Part shown: piece after piece, positions 1 through 8,467 of the stretch
How positions within the stretch are numbered: position 1 is the first letter of the stretch
How the letters are laid out: every line of letters begins with the position of its first letter
Origin: Pseudomonas frederiksbergensis
Lineage (GTDB): Bacteria > Pseudomonadota > Gammaproteobacteria > Pseudomonadales > Pseudomonadaceae
Assembly: GCF_003732705.1 (NCBI RefSeq)
Contig: NZ_MOBR01000041.1
Coordinates: 205,359 to 269,358 of the forward strand
Direction: 5' to 3'
DNA: 64,000 nt
Notes under the pieces: model-generated
Database searches by the model: none
What the model saw: only the letters and a program-made list of their open reading frames with translations
Told to the model about the DNA's origin: nothing
Made by a program: the position numbers and the translations under genes

Positions 1-1
1 C

Positions 2-775
2 GAGCGCAATGAGTTGCACCTCTTCTACCAACCGAAGATCAGCCTCGACGACCATCGCCTGGTGGGCGCCGAAGCGCTCATTCGCTGGCGTCACCCGACC
101 TTTGGCGACGTACCACCGGAGCACTTCATTCCCCTGGCCGAAGAAAACGGCATGATCCTGCAGATCGGTGACTGGGTGCTCGAGACCGCGTGCCGGCAGA
201 TGTTCGAATGGAATCAGCTCTACGAAAGCCTCGGCCCCCTGTCGGTCAACCTCGCCGGCGCGCAACTGCGCCAACCGAACCTGCTCGGCCGCATCGAACA
301 ACTGCTCAAGGACAACCGCCTCAAGCCCGGATTTCTGCAACTGGAAATTACCGAAAACTTCATCATGAGCCAGGCCGAAGAAGCGCTGGCGGTGCTGCAC
401 CAACTCAAACGCCTGGGCGTTCAACTGGCGATCGACGACTTCGGCACCGGCTATTCGTCCCTGAGTTACCTCAAACGCCTGCCGCTGGACATCCTCAAAA
501 TCGACCAGTCCTTCGTCCGCGGACTGCCGGATGACCCCCACGACGCGGCCATTGTGCGAGCCATCATCGCCCTCGGCCGCAGCATGCAATTCACCATCAT
601 CGCCGAGGGCGTCGAAACCCAGGCCCAACAGGAATTCCTCGCTGCCGAGGGCTGCGAACAGATCCAGGGTTACATCGTCAGCCTGCCCTTACCGCCCGAA
701 GAATTCGCCGCGACGTTTCTTCGTATAGCCGTATCGGATTTTTCGGATAGCACAGCCGAGAAACCGTCGCTATAA
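2..775 (+). CDS. EAL-domain cyclic-di-GMP phosphodiesterase, C-terminal part (5' end outside window)
   Basis: The reading frame is open from the first bases of the window, so the start lies upstream and only about 257 residues are visible. They form an almost complete EAL domain, which hydrolyses c-di-GMP to pGpG. Visible catalytic and metal motifs are GAEALIRW (the EAL glutamate), LEITEN, DDFGTGYSSL, ILKIDQSF (lysine) and AEGVET, so the domain looks active. Such domains at the C-terminus usually follow PAS and GGDEF domains. In other pseudomonads a PAS-GGDEF-EAL protein (RmcA) sits next to rpoD and a tRNA; the tRNA that follows here fits that setting, but naming it RmcA is inference because the N-terminal half is not in the window. 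Confidence 0.93.
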   Translation, partial: ERNELHLFYQPKISLDDHRLVGAEALIRWRHPTFGDVPPEHFIPLAEENGMILQIGDWVLETACRQMFEWNQLYESLGPLSVNLAGAQLRQPNLLGRIEQLLKDNRLKPGFLQLEITENFIMSQAEEALAVLHQLKRLGVQLAIDDFGTGYSSLSYLKRLPLDILKIDQSFVRGLPDDPHDAAIVRAIIALGRSMQFTIIAEGVETQAQQEFLAAEGCEQIQGYIVSLPLPPEEFAATFLRIAVSDFSDSTAEKPSL

Positions 776-790
776 TCCGCGGCCTACTGA

Positions 791-867
<77 letters not shown>

Positions 868-872
868 TACTC

Positions 873-905
873 AAAGCCGCGCACTGCGCGGCTTTCATCG
901 TTTTT
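873..905 (+). terminator. Rho-independent terminator of the tRNA
   Basis: Perfect hairpin AAAGCCGCGC / GCGCGGCTTT with a short loop (873-895), six bases after the tRNA CCA end, followed by a T-rich run at 901-905. Confidence 0.8.
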
Positions 906-979
906 CGTATTCAGTTTTTCGACGTGTTTTTTTGGTCGAGAAAGTCAAAGTGTCCATTTTGATTTGCCATGGGGTTAGG

Positions 980-1443
980 TTAACCACCCCCGGCCATGTA
1001 TCCAGGACTGAAATGTGTGTACTTTTGGGTCATCGCCAACGTGGCGTGTCCAAGCATTTTTTGCAGGGTGAGGATGTCGCCGCCTTTACTCATGTAACGA
1101 CTGGCAAAGGTATGTCTCAGCACATGCGTCAGTTTCCCTGTCGACGGCTCAAGCTCTACAGCATCGACAGCACGACGGAAGGCATCATATGAATGTTTGA
1201 AGGGTAGCGCCTTTTGCAAGCACTTAAACGGGCCGTCATAAATTGGAATCGACCGATTCTTCCTGGACTTGGCCTTAGTGAAGAGAATGAACTTGTTGCG
1301 TACCTGACGCAGCAGTATCCCCTCCGCCTCCCCCAACGTTTTCCCGTAGACAGACACACCTCGGAACTCAGCAACGTCGTCACGTATTCCTGGTTGCTGG
1401 TTATCGACAAATGCCCTCCATGGAGTTCTTGGGTGACGCCGCG
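980..1443 (-). pseudogene. Truncated, frameshifted tyrosine recombinase (phage/island integrase), C-terminal catalytic domain
   Basis: The downstream part reads as the end of a tyrosine recombinase: LTHVLRHTFASRYM carries the box II HxxR, followed by LGHATLAMTQKYTHFSP with the late H and the Tyr nucleophile. The upstream part, SEVCLSTGKRWG with the box I Arg, sits in another frame (1336-1443). The two frames join smoothly (STGKRWG to GEAEGILLRQVRN) if one base is added to the C-run at 1330-1334 of the + strand, so this looks like a one-base loss in a homopolymer. The N-terminal arm- and core-binding domains are absent and the upstream frame meets a stop at 1444-1446. It faces the tRNA, as island integrases usually do. 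A sequencing error could explain the frameshift but not the missing N-terminus. Confidence 0.85.
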
Positions 1444-1456
1444 TCAGTAGACGCAA

Positions 1457-1926
1457 AATATCTCCAGCACCTCAATCGCGACGCTGGCCACTCCTCGCGG
1501 ATACCTTGTTTGCCAACACTTTATTGGCAAACAAGGCTGGATTGCAGATAACTATGAGCTTTACTACTTTTCGTCAGTGAACCGGACGGATGAGTCCGAT
1601 GGTTGAGCGGCAGCCAGTTGCTGAAAATGATGGGGCTTTGCGTCGGACTGGAGGCGGCCAGCCTTTCGAAGACCTTTGGTATCGGAAACACCGTTGTTAT
1701 GCAGTAGGCGCAGTGGGTTGAGCGGGGAGTGGGGGCGGGCAGCTAGCCAGAAAATCCAATAACAAGAGCGGACTAAATAACCTCTTAATCCGCAGACCAT
1801 AGCCAAACAATATAAAAAACTGTGAATCTTGACAGGTGCGATATCCAAAAAGTGAACTTAGTCTAAACGTAGGCAGATGGCATCCTTCGCTGCCCTTTAC
1901 GCAACTAATTCTCAGGAGATACTCGC
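1457..1926. other. Gene-free island segment with a 13-bp perfect hairpin
   Basis: No convincing gene. The one structure I see is the inverted repeat CCTTGTTTGCCAA / TTGGCAAACAAGG at 1504-1516 and 1524-1536 with a 7-nt loop and no T tract. Base composition becomes more AT-rich towards 1900, leading into the orphan gene. A Shine-Dalgarno (CAGGAGA) appears at 1913-1919. Confidence 0.6.
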
Positions 1927-2277
1927 ATGCCTCAAGAACCTGCACTACAGGCTAAGTACAATACTCAGCAAGCAGTAGATGGCATTTATAGGACGCTTAT
2001 AATTACGTCTGCTGATATATCAACAGGACAACTGCAAGGAACTTACGGAGGATCAAGTAGCGACCCCATAGATATAGCATTAAATCAAGGCCCAATAGCA
2101 AACGGAATTTTTCAATATACGTCTTACGGTTCGCCCGACTCCAACATTAGCTTTAGTCGTGGGGTTCTCAGTTTTCAGCTCAAATCAGATGATAGAACCT
2201 TTAATAGGCTGTATGGTACCGTGACCAAAAATGGTACTTCCATTGGCAATGTCACATTTGCGAAGATCCACACCTAA
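1927..2277 (+). CDS. Hypothetical 116-residue protein, orphan island gene
   Basis: ATG start with a good ribosome-binding site (CAGGAGA, 7-8 bases upstream). I do not recognise the family. The protein has no signal peptide, no membrane segment and no cysteine. It is rich in Thr, Ser, Gly, Asn and alternating hydrophobic residues, suggesting a small all-beta protein (for example GQLQGTYGGSSSD and GVLSFQLKSDDR). Base composition is clearly AT-richer than the flanking core genes and codons such as ATA and TTA are frequent, consistent with acquired DNA. It lies between the broken integrase and the Lrp regulator, so it is probably a surviving cargo gene. Function unknown. Confidence 0.72.
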   Translation: MPQEPALQAKYNTQQAVDGIYRTLIITSADISTGQLQGTYGGSSSDPIDIALNQGPIANGIFQYTSYGSPDSNISFSRGVLSFQLKSDDRTFNRLYGTVTKNGTSIGNVTFAKIHT

Positions 2278-2385
2278 TAAAAATTGATACAGGAACAGAG
2301 GAAATAGAATAGGGGCACATTTGTTTTTGTTTTTCCCGCCCTATTATTTTATCGATTCAGACGTTTACCTTAGACACTGACGAAC

Positions 2386-2412
2386 AAGCCGCGCAATTGC
2401 GCGGCTTTTTAA
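2386..2412. terminator. Rho-independent terminator distal to the island
   Basis: Hairpin AAGCCGCGCAA / TTGCGCGGCTT followed by TTTTT on the + strand (2386-2410). Its stem is nearly the same sequence as the tRNA terminator at 873-895, so the island is bracketed by two similar GCCGCGC hairpins. Confidence 0.75.
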
Positions 2413-2536
2413 TACCTGCCATTCAGACGTTACTGAGGCAACGCGTACGCGATCAGCGTAATTAACCACCACGAGCGCAGTGTGGGATGTGTCTGTAACA
2501 TGCCAACCCACCGATTTGTGTTGCTGGAGATGACCT

Positions 2537-2998
2537 TTGCCTGACACCCGCCCACCCACTCTTGACGAAATCGACCGCCAACTAATCGCAGCCTTGCAGA
2601 TCAACGCCCGTGAAAGCGTGGCCATGCTGGCCCGGCAATTGGGCATCGCGCGTACCACCGTCACTTCGCGCCTGGCAAGGCTGGAGAAAGCCAAAATCAT
2701 CACCGGTTACGGCGTGCGTCTGGGTCAGCGGGTGGTGGATGGCGGGTTGCAGGCGTATGTCGGGATCACCGTGCAACCGCGCTCCGGCAAGGAGGTGTTA
2801 CGGCGGCTGAGTGCGATGGCTCAGGTGCAGCAATTGTGTGCGGTGAGTGGCGAGTTTGATTATGTGGCGTGGTTGCGCACCGATTCGCCGGAGCAGCTGG
2901 ATCAGTTGCTGGATCAGATTGGCAGCGTGGACGGGGTGGAGAAGACGACGACTTCGATCATCTTGAGTAGCAAGATTGATCGGGGGCAGCCGGTTTAG
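2537..2998 (+). CDS. Lrp/AsnC-family transcriptional regulator
   Basis: A 153-residue protein with the usual Lrp layout: N-terminal helix-turn-helix (LDEIDRQLIAALQINARES, ARQLGIARTTVTSRLARLE, about residues 8-55) and a C-terminal RAM/ACT ligand domain (VSGEFDYVAWLRTD, DQIGSVDGVEKTTT). The start is TTG at 2537: an in-frame TGA at 2531-2533 rules out anything further upstream, and CTGGAGA lies 6 bases before it. Lrp-type regulators sense amino acids. It stands immediately before davBA on the same strand, so a role in lysine-responsive control of davBA is likely, but this is inference from position. Confidence 0.9.
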   Translation: MPDTRPPTLDEIDRQLIAALQINARESVAMLARQLGIARTTVTSRLARLEKAKIITGYGVRLGQRVVDGGLQAYVGITVQPRSGKEVLRRLSAMAQVQQLCAVSGEFDYVAWLRTDSPEQLDQLLDQIGSVDGVEKTTTSIILSSKIDRGQPV

Positions 2999-3017
2999 CG
3001 TTGTATTTGAGGGCCCC

Positions 3018-3041
3018 TTCGCGGGCAAGCCTTGCTCCTAC
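3018..3041. repeat. Solitary REP half-element (class A)
   Basis: One copy of the 24-bp unit that begins TTCGCGGGCAAGCC and ends GCTCCTAC, without an inverted partner, in the 200-bp gap between the regulator and davB. Confidence 0.8.
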
Positions 3042-3200
3042 AGGGGCGATGTGTAGCGATAGATCGTCATATTGATCAGCAAACTGGCAAAACGACGACA
3101 CATTGCGTCTTATTAACGTGTTCTATGCTCTCTAGAATGGCTGCCATCTTTTCCTATACTCAGACGCGCATCCCGCGTCGGGTCGCCAGCAAGGTCAGCC

Positions 3201-4883
3201 ATGAACAAGAACAATCGCCATCCTGCAGACGGTAAAAAGCCAGTCACCATTTTTGGCCCGGACTTTCCTTTCGCCTTCGACGACTGGATCGAGCACCCGG
3301 CCGGTCTGGGCAGTATTCCCGAGCACAACCACGGCGCCGAAGTGGCGATCGTCGGTGGCGGGATTGCCGGTTTGGTGGCGGCTTACGAATTGATGAAACT
3401 GGGCCTCAAACCCGTCGTCTACGAAGCCTCGAAGATGGGCGGCCGTCTGCGCTCCCAGGCGTTCAACGGCGCCGAAGGCATCGTTGCCGAGCTTGGTGGC
3501 ATGCGCTTCCCGGTGTCGTCCACGGCGTTTTATCACTACGTCGACAAACTCGGCCTGGAAACCAAACCGTTCCCGAACCCGCTGACACCTGCGTCGGGCA
3601 GTACGGTGATCGATCTGGAAGGCCAGACCCATTACGCACAGAAACTGTCGGATCTTCCTGCACTGTTTCAGGAAGTGGCTGACGCCTGGGCCGACGCTCT
3701 GGAAGACGGCTCGCGTTTCAAAGAGATCCAGCAAGCGATCCGCGACCGCGACGTGCCGCGCCTCAAAGAGCTGTGGAACACCCTCGTGCCGCTGTGGGAT
3801 GACCGCACCTTCTACGACTTCGTCGCCACCTCCAAAGCCTTCGCCAAGCTGTCGTTCCATCACCGCGAAGTGTTCGGCCAGGTCGGTTTCGGCACCGGCG
3901 GCTGGGACTCGGACTTCCCGAACTCGATGCTGGAAATCTTCCGCGTGGTGATGACCAACTGCGACGATCACCAACACCTGGTGGTCGGTGGCGTCGAGCA
4001 AGTACCGCTCGGCATCTGGCGGCATGTGCCGGAACGTTGCGTGCACTGGCCCGAAGGCACCAGCCTCAGCTCGTTGCACCGTGGCGCCCCACGTTCCGGG
4101 GTGAAGAAAATCGCCCATGCACCGAACGGCCGTTTCACCGTCACCGACAACTATGGCGACACCCGCGAATACGCCGCCGTACTGACTACCTGCCAGAGCT
4201 GGCTGCTGACCACCCAGATCGAATGCGACGAAACCCTGTTCTCGCAAAAGATGTGGATGGCCCTGGACCGCACCCGCTACATGCAATCGTCGAAAACCTT
4301 CGTGATGGTCGACCGCCCTTTCTGGAAGGACAAGGACCCGGAAACTGGCCGCGATCTGATGAGCATGACCCTCACCGATCGCTTGACCCGCGGCACCTAT
4401 TTGTTCGACAACGGCGACGACAAGCCAGGGGTGATTTGCCTGTCGTACTCGTGGATGAGTGACGCGCTGAAAATGCTCCCGCACCCGGTGGAAAAACGCG
4501 TGAAGCTGGCGCTGGATGCGTTGAAAAAGATCTACCCGAAAGTCGACATCGCCGCACGGATCATCGGCGATCCGATCACTGTGTCGTGGGAATCCGACCC
4601 GCACTTCCTCGGTGCCTTCAAAGGCGCCCTGCCCGGCCACTATCGCTACAACCAGCGCATGTACGCGCACTTCATGCAGGACGATATGCCGGCCGAACAG
4701 CGCGGGATTTTCATCGCCGGCGACGACGTTTCGTGGACGCCAGCCTGGGTTGAAGGCGCGGTGCAGACCTCGCTCAACGCGGTGTGGGGCATCATGAAAC
4801 ACTTCGGCGGTGAAACTCACGCCGAGAACCCGGGTCCAGGAGATGTGTTCAACGAGATCGGTCCGATCGCCCTACCCGAGTAA
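3201..4883 (+). CDS. davB: L-lysine 2-monooxygenase
   Basis: A 560-residue flavin amine oxidase-type enzyme that oxidatively decarboxylates L-lysine to 5-aminovaleramide, the first step of the 5-aminovalerate route of lysine catabolism. The FAD Rossmann motif is VGGGIAGLVAAYE (residues 51-63), with YEASKMGGRLRSQ after it, and the C-terminal FAD signature is FIAGDDVSWTPAWVEGAVQT. Length and sequence from end to end match my memory of P. putida DavB. ATG at 3201 begins MNKNNRHPADGKKP as in that protein. davA follows after 12 bases, so the two form an operon, with the Lrp-type regulator just upstream. Cytoplasmic. Confidence 0.95.
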   Translation: MNKNNRHPADGKKPVTIFGPDFPFAFDDWIEHPAGLGSIPEHNHGAEVAIVGGGIAGLVAAYELMKLGLKPVVYEASKMGGRLRSQAFNGAEGIVAELGGMRFPVSSTAFYHYVDKLGLETKPFPNPLTPASGSTVIDLEGQTHYAQKLSDLPALFQEVADAWADALEDGSRFKEIQQAIRDRDVPRLKELWNTLVPLWDDRTFYDFVATSKAFAKLSFHHREVFGQVGFGTGGWDSDFPNSMLEIFRVVMTNCDDHQHLVVGGVEQVPLGIWRHVPERCVHWPEGTSLSSLHRGAPRSGVKKIAHAPNGRFTVTDNYGDTREYAAVLTTCQSWLLTTQIECDETLFSQKMWMALDRTRYMQSSKTFVMVDRPFWKDKDPETGRDLMSMTLTDRLTRGTYLFDNGDDKPGVICLSYSWMSDALKMLPHPVEKRVKLALDALKKIYPKVDIAARIIGDPITVSWESDPHFLGAFKGALPGHYRYNQRMYAHFMQDDMPAEQRGIFIAGDDVSWTPAWVEGAVQTSLNAVWGIMKHFGGETHAENPGPGDVFNEIGPIALPE

Positions 4884-4895
4884 GAGGAATCCGAA

Positions 4896-5690
4896 ATGCG
4901 CGTAGCCCTTTACCAATGTCCACCGCTGCCCCTGGACGTCGCCGGCAATCTGCAACGCCTGCATCAACTGGCGCTGGAGGCCAAAGGCGCCGACTTGCTG
5001 GTGGTGCCGGAGATGTTCCTGACTGGCTACAACATTGGCGTAGACGCGGTCAGCGTCCTCGCCGAGGTGCACAACGGTGAGTCGGCGCAACAGATTGCGC
5101 GCATTGCGAAGACCGCCGGGATTGCAATTCTTTATGGCTATCCCGAGCGCACCGAGGACGGCCAGATTTACAACTCGGTGCAGCTGATCGACGCCCATGG
5201 CGAGCGCTTGTGCAACTACCGCAAGACTCACCTGTTCGGCGACCTTGATCACTCGATGTTCAGCGCCGGTGGGGATGATTTCCCGCTGGTGGAGCTCAAT
5301 GGCTGGAAGCTCGGTTTCCTGATCTGCTACGACATGGAATTCCCGGAAAACGCCCGACGCCTGGCCATGGCGGGTGCCGAGTTGATCCTGGTACCGACGG
5401 CGAACATGATCCCCTTCGACTTTGTCGCCGACGTCACCGTCCGCGCCCGGGCCTTCGAAAACCAATGCTATGTCGCTTACGCCAACTATTGCGGCCATGA
5501 AGGCGAAATCCAGTATTGCGGGCAAAGCAGCATCGCCGCGCCGGATGGCAGCCGGATAGCCCAGGCTGGCCTGGATGAAGCGCTGATAGTCGGTGAGCTG
5601 GATCGGCAGTTGATGGTGGATTCCCGTGCGGCCAATCGCTACCTCATTGATCGCCGTCCCGAGCTGTATGGCGACCTGAACAAGCGCTGA
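4896..5690 (+). CDS. davA: 5-aminovaleramide amidohydrolase (delta-aminovaleramidase), nitrilase superfamily
   Basis: 264 residues of the carbon-nitrogen hydrolase fold. It hydrolyses 5-aminovaleramide, the DavB product, to 5-aminovalerate and ammonia. The catalytic triad is visible as E39 (VVPEMFLTGYN), K110 (NYRKTHLFGD) and C144 (LICYDMEFPEN). It begins 12 bases after davB with an AAGAGGA ribosome-binding site, so it is translated from the davBA mRNA. The later steps (davT, davD) are not in this window. Confidence 0.94.
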   Translation: MRVALYQCPPLPLDVAGNLQRLHQLALEAKGADLLVVPEMFLTGYNIGVDAVSVLAEVHNGESAQQIARIAKTAGIAILYGYPERTEDGQIYNSVQLIDAHGERLCNYRKTHLFGDLDHSMFSAGGDDFPLVELNGWKLGFLICYDMEFPENARRLAMAGAELILVPTANMIPFDFVADVTVRARAFENQCYVAYANYCGHEGEIQYCGQSSIAAPDGSRIAQAGLDEALIVGELDRQLMVDSRAANRYLIDRRPELYGDLNKR

Positions 5691-5738
5691 GTTACCGTTA
5701 TCCGCTAGCATTAGCGCTTCTCTGCTCTGGAAGTGCTC

Positions 5739-8162
5739 ATGCCTGCGTTGAATCACCCTCGCCCTCACACTGAAACCCTGGCCAACGGCCTGCGGGTGAC
5801 GCTGCGTCATGTCCCGGATTTGAAGCGCAGTGCTGCAGCGTTACGGGTCGCGGCCGGTAGTCATGACGTGCCTTTGGCCTGGCCTGGACTGGCGCACTTT
5901 CTTGAGCATTTGCTGTTTCTGGGTACTGAGCGCTTTCCTACGGGCCAGGGGCTGATGGCCTACGTCCAGGGTCATGGCGGGCAAGTGAATGCGCGAACCA
6001 GCGAGCGCACCACGGACTTCTTTTTTGAATTGCCGCCCCAGACCTTTGCCGATGGGTTGGAGCGTCTGTCAGACATGCTCGCTCACCCGCGTATGAACCT
6101 GGACGATCAGTTGCGGGAACGGGAGGTGTTGCAAGCCGAGTTTGTGGCTTGGTCCCAGGATGCGACCGCGCAACAGCAACTCGCCCTGTTCAATGGGCTA
6201 TCGGCGGCGCACCCATTGCGGGCGTTTCATGCCGGCAATCGCGATAGCCTGCCGGTGTCGCAGCCCGACTTTCAGCAGGCGTTGAAAGACTTCTATCAGC
6301 GGTTTTATCAGACCGGTCAGATGACGTTGAGTCTGGTGGGGCCGCAGGGTCTTGATGAGTTGAGGGCGATGGCCGAGGCGTTCGGTGCCGTTATTGCTCA
6401 GGGCGAAAATGCCCTACAGCAATCGCCGACTCCTCTGATGGATTCTTCCGACAAAAGTTATCAACAGACCAGCGAGAGCCGGTTGGACCTGCTGTTCACC
6501 TTCGAAGCGCTTCCCGACTCGTCAGCCGAAGCGCTGGCGTTTCTGTGCCATTGGCTGAACGCCGCGAAACCCGGTGGTCTGCTGGCCAAGCTGCAAGACA
6601 GCGGCATGGCCGACGGCCTCAAAGCCACGCCGCTGTATCAGTTCGCCGGGCAAGCCATGCTGCACATCGAATTCAAGTTGCCCGCCAATGCAACGCCGGC
6701 GGAGATCCGTGAACAACTGATGGATTGGCTGGGGTTCTTTGCCACCCAACAGGACTGGAGCGGACTGCGCGACGAATACGCGGCTCTGCTACAACGCCAA
6801 CAGCAAGCCAGCAGCGCCTTGCAACTGGCACAACGGGACACTGAACAACTTGAAACCGGGCTATCCGAACACGGGGTTAGCGCCCTCAAAGAAGTCCTGA
6901 AACAGATCGGCGCTGTGGATAACTTCACCGGCCAATGGCAATTGCCAGCGCCTAACCCGTTTTTGCGCGCCGACGAACCGCTCGCTAATGCCGGACTGAT
7001 CCGCGGCCAGACCAGCGCCCACCGTGGTTTGCGCACGTTTGCCCAGGATCGCTCCCGCAGTCGTCGCGAACGTTCGCCGATGCAGTTCAGTCAGGCGTTG
7101 CCTGGCAACACCGATGAAGGTGCGATTTACCTGCGCTGGCGACTGGACGCTACGCTGGATAGCCGTTTGCAGTCGAGTCTGGAAAACAACCTAAGCACAC
7201 TGCGCGAAGACGCTCGGCAGGCCGGTGTCGATTTTTCCTTCAGTGCATCAGGCAATGAATGGTTGCTGAAAATGACCGGTCTGCAGGAACCGATGCCAAA
7301 GGTCCTCGCACACGCGCTGACAGAACTTAATGCCGATTTCCCACGGGCAGAACCGACAAGTCCTGCGTTGATCCCGATCCGGCAGCTACTCAAAGCGTTA
7401 CCTGAGCGTTGCCTTGAACACACCGCCGTGTCAGCCGACCTGCAACAACTCTGGTCGAGTGCCCGTTGGGATGGTTTGGCAATCGGTCTGTCCGCCCCGA
7501 CCCAAGCCGCCATGGGCGTTGCCTTGAGTCGTATCCCCGGCACGGCGGACAGTCAGCTGACACCGCCAACCTCGATCTATGCGCAGCATCTGTGGAGCAC
7601 AATCGATACCGACTCCAGCGAACACGCGCTGCTGCTTTTCTGTCCCACAGCCACTCAGGACATTTCTGACGAAGCTTGCTGGCGCTTGCTCGCCCACCTG
7701 AGCCAAACGCCGTTCTACCAACGCCTGCGGGTCGAGCTTCAACTGGGTTACGCGGTGTTCAGCGGACTACGCCAGATAAACGGCCAGACCGGTTTGCTGT
7801 TTGGTGTGCAATCACCGAATGTCGCTGCTGCTGATTTGCTGGAACACATCGAACACTTCCTGCGCGGATTGACCGATCTGATCCACGGCATCGACGACTC
7901 AACTTACCTCGCGCAGCGCCAAACCCTCGCCGATCAGTTCAACAGCGCCACGTTACCGAACATCCAGGCCGCCGAACTGCTCTGGCAGGCCAAGCTCGCC
8001 GGCCACTCGTCGGATTACCTGACGCAACTTCCTGAAGCAATTTTAAAAATCGACCGACAAGCCCTGCTCGCCGCCGCACAAAGTTTGAGAAACGCCGAAG
8101 GCGGCTGGCGCTGCCTGGCCAACGCCGCTTGCCCGGGCGCGCCTTGGCAAGTGGCAAAATGA
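5739..8162 (+). CDS. pqqF: PQQ biosynthesis protein, M16 insulinase-type zinc protease
   Basis: About 807 residues. The N-terminal inverted zinc motif HxxEH is intact (LAHFLEHLLFLG, H53, E56, H57), with a distal acidic helix (EREVLQAEFVAWS). PqqF takes part in releasing the glutamate-tyrosine core of the PqqA peptide. I chose ATG at 5739 over GTG at 5733 because GGAAG lies 5 bases upstream of the ATG. As in other fluorescent pseudomonads pqqF precedes pqqA; the gap to pqqA is 157 bp and contains a weak hairpin (8251-8268). Confidence 0.92.
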   Translation: MPALNHPRPHTETLANGLRVTLRHVPDLKRSAAALRVAAGSHDVPLAWPGLAHFLEHLLFLGTERFPTGQGLMAYVQGHGGQVNARTSERTTDFFFELPPQTFADGLERLSDMLAHPRMNLDDQLREREVLQAEFVAWSQDATAQQQLALFNGLSAAHPLRAFHAGNRDSLPVSQPDFQQALKDFYQRFYQTGQMTLSLVGPQGLDELRAMAEAFGAVIAQGENALQQSPTPLMDSSDKSYQQTSESRLDLLFTFEALPDSSAEALAFLCHWLNAAKPGGLLAKLQDSGMADGLKATPLYQFAGQAMLHIEFKLPANATPAEIREQLMDWLGFFATQQDWSGLRDEYAALLQRQQQASSALQLAQRDTEQLETGLSEHGVSALKEVLKQIGAVDNFTGQWQLPAPNPFLRADEPLANAGLIRGQTSAHRGLRTFAQDRSRSRRERSPMQFSQALPGNTDEGAIYLRWRLDATLDSRLQSSLENNLSTLREDARQAGVDFSFSASGNEWLLKMTGLQEPMPKVLAHALTELNADFPRAEPTSPALIPIRQLLKALPERCLEHTAVSADLQQLWSSARWDGLAIGLSAPTQAAMGVALSRIPGTADSQLTPPTSIYAQHLWSTIDTDSSEHALLLFCPTATQDISDEACWRLLAHLSQTPFYQRLRVELQLGYAVFSGLRQINGQTGLLFGVQSPNVAAADLLEHIEHFLRGLTDLIHGIDDSTYLAQRQTLADQFNSATLPNIQAAELLWQAKLAGHSSDYLTQLPEAILKIDRQALLAAAQSLRNAEGGWRCLANAACPGAPWQVAK

Positions 8163-8319
8163 TCATTACCGACGCTGCAATTAGCTTTCTCAAAGTTTCA
8201 CGGGCAAGGGTTCTGTAATTTTGAGTAACATAGCCACCTAACTATCTGAACATCTCCGGCTGGAGGTGGACTATATGTATAGGTCTGAGCTGTCTCACCC
8301 ACCTGAAAGGAGCACTTTT

Positions 8320-8394
8320 ATGTCCTGGTCCAAACCTGCTTACACCGACCTGCGTATCGGCTTTGAAGTCACCATGTACTTCGCAAGCCGCTAA
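8320..8394 (+). CDS. pqqA: PQQ precursor peptide
   Basis: A 24-codon gene too short for most ORF callers. It encodes MSWSKPAYTDL, then the conserved core FEVTMYF with Glu16 and Tyr20 in the ExxxY arrangement that becomes the PQQ ring system. A strong GAAAGGAGC ribosome-binding site lies 7 bases upstream. PqqE, with PqqD as peptide chaperone, links the Glu and Tyr side chains. It is followed by an intrinsic terminator (8413-8440), which would make pqqA mRNA more abundant than the biosynthetic mRNAs. Confidence 0.97.
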   Translation: MSWSKPAYTDLRIGFEVTMYFASR

Positions 8395-8412
8395 GTTTGT
8401 CTTGCCGTACAG

Positions 8413-8441
8413 CGCCTCGGTCTGCCGGGGCGTTTTTATTT
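8413..8441 (+). terminator. Intrinsic terminator/attenuator between pqqA and pqqB
   Basis: Stem CGCCTCGG / CCGGGGCG (8413-8420 with 8425-8432, one G-U) followed by a T-rich run, placed 18 bases after the pqqA stop and 27 before the pqqB start. Partial read-through would give excess pqqA transcript over pqqB-E. Confidence 0.8.
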
Positions 8442-8467
8442 TCAGCGTTCAAAATGATGGAGCGGCC

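Noticed and set aside
1564..1945. Two short minus-strand ORFs in the island
   Set aside because: No ribosome-binding site, no motif, mutually overlapping frames; likely chance.
2278..2536. attR copy of the tRNA 3' end beyond the island
   Set aside because: No repeat of the tRNA 3' sequence could be found by eye between 2278 and 2536.
3195..4820. 541-codon open frame antisense to davB
   Set aside because: Low-complexity His/Val/Arg-rich translation mirroring the GC-rich codon pattern of davB; no motif. The same applies to long antisense frames at 36071-37891, 42171-43694, 44542-46398, 49171-51039, 51208-52890 and 16778-18268.
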